From positions 1-64,000 of the forward strand of contig CAVPJQ010000014.1 in assembly GCA_963705495.1 (NCBI GenBank): a stretch of DNA of 64,000 nucleotides, written 5' to 3'. The DNA is from DATBVX01 sp963705495 (GTDB taxonomy: Bacteria; Pseudomonadota; Gammaproteobacteria; Steroidobacterales; Steroidobacteraceae). The notes beneath the pieces are model-generated. The model was not told the origin of the DNA. It saw only the letters and a program-made list of their open reading frames with translations, and made no database searches. The translations under genes and the position numbers were made by a program. Below are positions 59,863-64,000 of the stretch, piece by piece. The stretch's first letter is position 1; each line of letters starts with the position of its first letter.

Positions 59863-61413
59863 ATGAATCTATTCAGGACGTTGACGCTCTCGGCGCTTTG
59901 CACTCTGGTTCTGGTCGCTTGTGGTGGCGGCAACGATTCGGAGGGTTCCGCTGGCACTGGCCCGCCACCTCGCGGGACGTTACTGCAAAATCCGCCGGAG
60001 GCACGCGGCGTATTTACCGCCGCCTCGCTCTTGCTGCAGCTGAGTTCAGAAGCCAATCAGCAACTGCTCGCTCTCGGTGGAACACCGGTGTGCGATATCG
60101 CCGTCTACCACATGCGCTACACCACAGTGGGCGGCGCGAATGAAGCCACTGAGGCATCCGGGGCGTTGATGGTGCCCACGGGCGGCGACGCCAAGTGCAC
60201 CGGTCCGCGGCCGATTCTCTTGTACGCGCATGGCACGACGACGGATCGCGCTTACGATATTTCGAACATCCAGAACGAGCAGAACGCAGAAGGGATCGTC
60301 CTGGCAGCCTTCTTCGCCTCCCAGGGCTATATCGTCGTGGCGCCCAACTACGCGGGCTACGACACGTCGACGCTCCCCTATCACCCTTACCTGGTCGCCG
60401 ATCAACAGTCCAAAGACATGATCGATGCGCTGACGGCTGCACGCAGCGCATTGCCGGTGAGTTCTGCAGCGACGACCTCCGATGGCGGCCGTCTGTTCGT
60501 TACGGGCTATTCGCAGGGCGGTTACGTCGCGATGGCAACGCAACGCGCCATGCAGAGTCTGGGAATGACCGTCACAGCATCGGCCCCGTTGTCCGGACCC
60601 TATGCTCTCGCTGCTTTCGTTGACGCGGTGTTCAACGGTCAGGTCAACGGCAGCGCGCCGGTGTCATTGACGATGCTGATCACCGCGTACCAGAAGTCGT
60701 TCGGCAACATGTACGCGAACCCCGCCGACGTCTTCGAGTCCCGATATGTGACTGGCATCGAGAGCCTGTTGCCGAGCTTGTCGTCGCGAACGGAGCTGTA
60801 CGATCAGGGAAAACTTCCCAGGAATGCCTTGTTCAGCCCCACGCCTCCGGATCCCGCGTTCCTCGATATCACGCCTGCGACGCAGCCCGCGAATCTTGCG
60901 CCAGTCTTCGCGCTCGGCTTCGGCACCGATAATCTGGTCACGAACAGCTACCGCCTGAGCTATCTCACCGACCAGCGGGCCAATCCGGATGGCGCGTGGC
61001 CGACGACAACCACCGGCATTCCTGCGGCGGCTCCCGGTCTGCCTTTGCGCCAGGCGCTCAAACAGAATGACCTGCGTACCTGGACCCCGACGGCCCCGAC
61101 CCTCTTGTGCGGAGGAAATTCGGACCCGGTCGTCTTCTGGCTCAACACGCAATTGATGCAGGGCTATTGGGCCTCGGTCCCGCCTTCCTCTGCTCCGATC
61201 ACCGTGCTGGACGTTGACTCGAGCGCATCGGGCAATGAGCCCTACGACGATCTGAAGGAGAAATTTGCGCTCGCAAAGGACCTGGTCGCTGCAGCAGCCG
61301 TCGTACAAGGCGCAACGGACGGCGGCGCCAGTGCCGTGCTCGAGGCGTATCACACGACTCTGGTTGCACCGTTTTGCCTCGCCGCAGCTTCTAAATTCTT
61401 CGGCACTCAATAA
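59863..61413 (+). CDS. Secreted lipase-like alpha/beta-hydrolase lipoprotein
   Basis: The 516-residue protein has a lipoprotein signal (LCTLVLVACGGGND) and an alpha/beta-hydrolase fold of the secretory lipase type: PRPILLYAHGTTTDRAYDIS, ASQGYIVVAPNYAGYD, the nucleophile elbow VTGYSQGGYVAMAT, the acid region PTLLCGGNSDPVVFW and a C-terminal histidine in EAYHTTLVAPFCLAA. AAGGGAAGG precedes the ATG. The likely substrate is an ester or lipid. The gene is convergent with the FAD monooxygenase gene. Confidence 0.85.
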   Translation: MNLFRTLTLSALCTLVLVACGGGNDSEGSAGTGPPPRGTLLQNPPEARGVFTAASLLLQLSSEANQQLLALGGTPVCDIAVYHMRYTTVGGANEATEASGALMVPTGGDAKCTGPRPILLYAHGTTTDRAYDISNIQNEQNAEGIVLAAFFASQGYIVVAPNYAGYDTSTLPYHPYLVADQQSKDMIDALTAARSALPVSSAATTSDGGRLFVTGYSQGGYVAMATQRAMQSLGMTVTASAPLSGPYALAAFVDAVFNGQVNGSAPVSLTMLITAYQKSFGNMYANPADVFESRYVTGIESLLPSLSSRTELYDQGKLPRNALFSPTPPDPAFLDITPATQPANLAPVFALGFGTDNLVTNSYRLSYLTDQRANPDGAWPTTTTGIPAAAPGLPLRQALKQNDLRTWTPTAPTLLCGGNSDPVVFWLNTQLMQGYWASVPPSSAPITVLDVDSSASGNEPYDDLKEKFALAKDLVAAAAVVQGATDGGASAVLEAYHTTLVAPFCLAAASKFFGTQ

Positions 61414-61440
61414 GCGCTGCGGTCGCGATCAGCTCGAGCG

Positions 61441-63021
61441 CTATGGGGCTCGAGGTCTGACGCCCAGATGCAAACGTTCCGACACGTAGCTCTTGATCGC
61501 GGCGGCATCCATGTGAACCCCGCTGAGCCCGATATGGCCATCAGGGCGCAGCAGATAGAACGACGGCCTCGGAATGTGCACGCGTGCCAATTCCGCGTCG
61601 TTGATGACATCGGTTGGAACGACGTAGGTGCAGAGCAGATCGCCGAGGTGCCGCAAGCCCTCGGGGCGTGGCGATTGTCCGATCACCATCAGCGTCAGCC
61701 GTGTGTCGTCCAGCTTCTCGAACAGGTCCTCGATTGGGCCGTCGGCCGTGAACCTGAGCCGCAGCCATGGGAAGCGATCCCCCGCGTGTGGCGCCTCATC
61801 AGGCGGCCGGCTGAGTGATTTCGACAGCCGGCTGCTCCGGTAGTGAATGCCGGTCTGGGAGACGACGCGAAACGCCAGGGCCTGGATCTTCGGGATTCCC
61901 ATCGCGAACGCTGCCATGCGGGCGAGGATCTGCGTGCGGAGTATTCCGGCAAGGCGGCCGTGGGATACAACCAGCCGAAATGCCCGGTCCGTGGTGTGCA
62001 GGAGCCGTTGCGCGATCGGTATGCGCTCCTCCTCGTACGAATCGAGCAGTGCCACATCGGCGCGACCCTGCTCGACGAGCGCCAGTTTCCATCCGAGGTT
62101 GTACGCGTCCTGCAACCCCGTGTTCATGCCTTGCGCGCCCACCGGACTGTGGATGTGTGCCGCGTCGCCGAGCAGGAAGCAACGACGGTCACGGAAGCGC
62201 AGGGCGCTTCGATGATGAATACGGTAGGTGGAAAACCAGCTGCAACTCTTGAAGGACAAGCCCGTTCCACCCTCGCTGCGCAGCGAAGGAATGACCGCGT
62301 CGAAGTTCACGTCATTCTTGCCGCGCAGTTCCGGCGGAAGAATGCCGACGATGCGCCAGTGATCCTGGCCACGCATCGGGAAGAACAGGTGAAATCCCTC
62401 GCGCCACAGGAAGACATTGACTTCGTCTGGCACCATGCTGCCCGTCACCTCGGTATCCGCGACATAGAACACGTGCTCGTAGGGCGCACCGGCGAAGGTG
62501 ATGCCGCTCAGTTCTCGCACCGAGCTGCGCGCTCCGTCGCAGCCGGCGACCCAGGCCGCAGTGATTTCTCCGATCGCGCCGTCAGCGCGCTTCAGAGTTA
62601 CCGAAACCTTGTCCGTGTCCTGCCTGAGGCCGACCAGCTCAGTGTTCCAATGCACCGGGACCTTCCAGTCGCGCAGCCGCTCACCCATGATCCGTTCGTT
62701 GTCGTCCTGGCCGAGGATCAGGATGAAGGAATACGGGGTGACGAACTGTCCCGCCTGGCCTATCGGGACACGCGCCATCCTCCGACCCTGGGCCCAGATA
62801 TTGGCGCCTGTGCCGCGCTTGCCGAGCTCGAGAGCCCGTTCGACGATGCCGAGTCTCGAGTAGATCTCCAATGTGCGCGCCTGGACGCCGAGCGCTCGCG
62901 TCTCGCGCGACGGCCCGGCGTGCCGATCGATGATCAGCACGCGTATCCCGCGTCGAGCGAGTTGATTGGCGAGCATCAGGCCCGTCGGCCCGGCTCCGAC
63001 AATCAGGACATCGGTATCCAC
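61441..63021 (-). CDS. FAD-dependent aromatic-type monooxygenase (PheA/TfdB/MhpA-like)
   Basis: The 526-residue flavoprotein has the FAD motif LIVGAGPTGLMLANQLARRG, the DG motif CDGARSSVRELSGI and the GD motif FLLGDAAHIHSPVGAQGMNT, plus a C-terminal thioredoxin-like domain (FYLLRPDGHIGLSGVHMDAA). The length agrees with the phenol hydroxylase-like class A monooxygenases. The substrate is unknown. GTG 63021 lies four bases after the stop of the upstream GNAT gene; TTG 63024 is an alternative. Confidence 0.88.
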   Translation of the reverse strand: MDTDVLIVGAGPTGLMLANQLARRGIRVLIIDRHAGPSRETRALGVQARTLEIYSRLGIVERALELGKRGTGANIWAQGRRMARVPIGQAGQFVTPYSFILILGQDDNERIMGERLRDWKVPVHWNTELVGLRQDTDKVSVTLKRADGAIGEITAAWVAGCDGARSSVRELSGITFAGAPYEHVFYVADTEVTGSMVPDEVNVFLWREGFHLFFPMRGQDHWRIVGILPPELRGKNDVNFDAVIPSLRSEGGTGLSFKSCSWFSTYRIHHRSALRFRDRRCFLLGDAAHIHSPVGAQGMNTGLQDAYNLGWKLALVEQGRADVALLDSYEEERIPIAQRLLHTTDRAFRLVVSHGRLAGILRTQILARMAAFAMGIPKIQALAFRVVSQTGIHYRSSRLSKSLSRPPDEAPHAGDRFPWLRLRFTADGPIEDLFEKLDDTRLTLMVIGQSPRPEGLRHLGDLLCTYVVPTDVINDAELARVHIPRPSFYLLRPDGHIGLSGVHMDAAAIKSYVSERLHLGVRPRAP

Positions 63022-63025
63022 CAAG

Positions 63026-63628
63026 TCACCGTCGCGCCAGATGCCGGTCGAGCCGCAGGCGCAAATGCTTCCTGACGTCGGGCCACTCGCTCGCCAGCAC
63101 GCTGTACATCACGCTGTCGCGAACCGTACCGTCGCGCCGACGATGGTGATGGCGGATGACACCGTCCTTTTTCGCGCCCAGTGCTTCGATCGCTCGCTGT
63201 GAGGTGAAGTTGAAGTTGTCGGTGCGCAAACCGACGACCTTGCAGCCGAGTGCGTCGAAGGCGTGCTGGAATAGCAGGAGCTTGCAAACCGTATTCACGT
63301 GCGTTCGCTGCCAGCTGCTCGCGTACCAGGTGTAGCCAATCTCGACGCGATCGATGTCGGCGACGATGTCGTGATAGCGAGTGCTGCCGACGATCGTTCC
63401 ACCGCGAAGCTCCCGCACCGCCCACGGCAGCATGTGACCCTGCTCTTGTCCCGCGAGAGCAGCCGCGATGTAGACGTTCACCTGGTCGGGCTCGGGCACC
63501 CAGGAATACCAGAGCTTCCACAACTGGCCATCCGCAGCCGCCGCGCGGATGCCCTCCTCGTGTTGCGGGCCCAGCGGCTCGAGGCGGATGCCGTCGCCCT
63601 CGAGAGTCGTCGGTTTGAGATGGATCAT
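63026..63628 (-). CDS. GNAT-family N-acetyltransferase (RimJ/RimL-like)
   Basis: The 200-residue protein has the RimJ/L pattern: TLEGDGIRLEPLGPQHEEGI, a strand region REGGTIVGSTRYH-like (VRELRGGTIVGSTRYHDIV), DRVEIGYTWYASSWQRTHVN and the acetyl-CoA/substrate region LRTDNFNFTSQRAIEALGAK. It may acetylate an N-terminus or a small molecule. The FAD monooxygenase gene follows after four bases. Confidence 0.88.
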   Translation of the reverse strand: MIHLKPTTLEGDGIRLEPLGPQHEEGIRAAAADGQLWKLWYSWVPEPDQVNVYIAAALAGQEQGHMLPWAVRELRGGTIVGSTRYHDIVADIDRVEIGYTWYASSWQRTHVNTVCKLLLFQHAFDALGCKVVGLRTDNFNFTSQRAIEALGAKKDGVIRHHHRRRDGTVRDSVMYSVLASEWPDVRKHLRLRLDRHLARR

Positions 63629-63667
63629 TGCTGGTGTCCCAGAGACTGAAGTCCGCTCGACTGCGGT

Positions 63668-64000
63668 CTACGGTTTGAACAGCTGCTGCTTCCCGTCCTG
63701 GTTGGTCAGTTTGAGGGAACTCGCCGTTTCATCCGCTTGCAACAGCACCTGCGTTGCGTCCGCGCGACCCACCAGACCGAGCCCACCGCCTTGCACTGAC
63801 GCCGCGATTTTGACCTCGGGTCGCCCGTTGGGATCGATCAAGCGCAGTACCACGGTTTCAGGATACTTCTTGCCCGTGGGCGCGAAGGTTTCCGCCGCGT
63901 GCACTTTGATACTGGCGCGAACTCTTCCCTGAGCGTCGACAATCTCGAGTGCGCGTCCTCGCAGGACCGGTGCGTCGCTATCTGCCAGCGCCGGCGCGAC
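63668..64000 (-). CDS. Hypothetical protein with repeated ligand/sheet motif (5' end outside window)
   Basis: The frame is open to the right edge of the window; at least 110 residues are visible (opening APVLRGRALEIVDAQGRVRA, ending NQDGKQQLFKP). It matches uncharacterised proteins that share the pattern R...IEIVDxxGRxRASI and VVLRLIDPNGRPEVKI, apparently beta-rich and without a recognisable enzyme motif. A GTG at 63904 could be read as a start but the conserved residues continue upstream of it. The function is unknown. Confidence 0.7.
   Translation of the reverse strand, partial: VAPALADSDAPVLRGRALEIVDAQGRVRASIKVHAAETFAPTGKKYPETVVLRLIDPNGRPEVKIAASVQGGGLGLVGRADATQVLLQADETASSLKLTNQDGKQQLFKP

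Noticed and set aside
1..64000. tRNA, rRNA, CRISPR, insertion sequence and prophage signals
   Set aside because: I found no transposase, integrase, phage structural gene, regularly spaced repeat array or recognisable stable RNA sequence by reading; a dedicated scan could still find a small RNA.

Overview
The window is GC-rich, densely packed DNA that reads as chromosome of a Gammaproteobacterium. The ubiE-ubiJ-ubiB ubiquinone cluster, the TonB-dependent receptors, the TRAP transporter and the hexuronate genes fit an environmental, Steroidobacter- or Xanthomonadales-like polysaccharide degrader; this placement is an inference from gene content. I see no rRNA, tRNA, CRISPR array, prophage or insertion sequence.

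Layout. Positions 1-5518 hold a partial DUF4870 protein, a PaiB-like protein, an ECF sigma/FecR/STN-TonB receptor trio (minus strand) and a small LAB_N membrane protein. Positions 5600-12281 hold a complete trpEGDCFBA operon behind a transcription attenuator with a 19-residue leader peptide containing three consecutive Trp codons. Positions 12310-13416 hold an Xre/RES toxin-antitoxin pair with two palindromic operator-like sites. After two small genes comes a minus-strand block (14605-20109): M48 peptidase, YjgN-like protein, UbiB, UbiJ, UbiE and a DUF971 protein. Positions 20295-26760 hold a YbaK-like deacylase, a three-gene 2-oxoacid oxidoreductase resembling KorQ-KorA-KorB, a small membrane protein and a glutathione S-transferase.

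Positions 26770-47237 form a pectin/hexuronate utilisation island: kduD, kduI, uxaC and a LacI regulator on the minus strand; uxaA and a UxuB-like reductase on the plus strand; a sulfatase with an octaheme TPR cytochrome; a TRAP transporter with an FAH-family hydratase; a secreted pectate lyase; and a large TonB-dependent receptor. Four near-identical LacI-type operators (TGACACCGGTNNC[A/C]) lie at three promoter regions of this island, which suggests one regulon under the local LacI protein. The model is: the lyase cuts pectin outside, the receptor and TRAP system import fragments, KduI/KduD process unsaturated uronate, UxaC and the reductase/dehydratase process saturated uronate, and both branches meet at 2-keto-3-deoxygluconate. 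No KDG kinase or KDPG aldolase is present here.

Positions 47338-64000 are mixed: a paraoxonase-like protein, a secreted M12-type metalloprotease with a GlyGly-CTERM-like tail, a pirin, a double-length UvrA paralogue interrupted by a frameshift, two GFA proteins around a MAPEG protein, a YdjM-like membrane protein, an NTF2-like protein, a secreted lipase-like hydrolase, an FAD monooxygenase, a GNAT acetyltransferase and a gene cut by the window end. No gene-free stretch exceeds about 260 bases.
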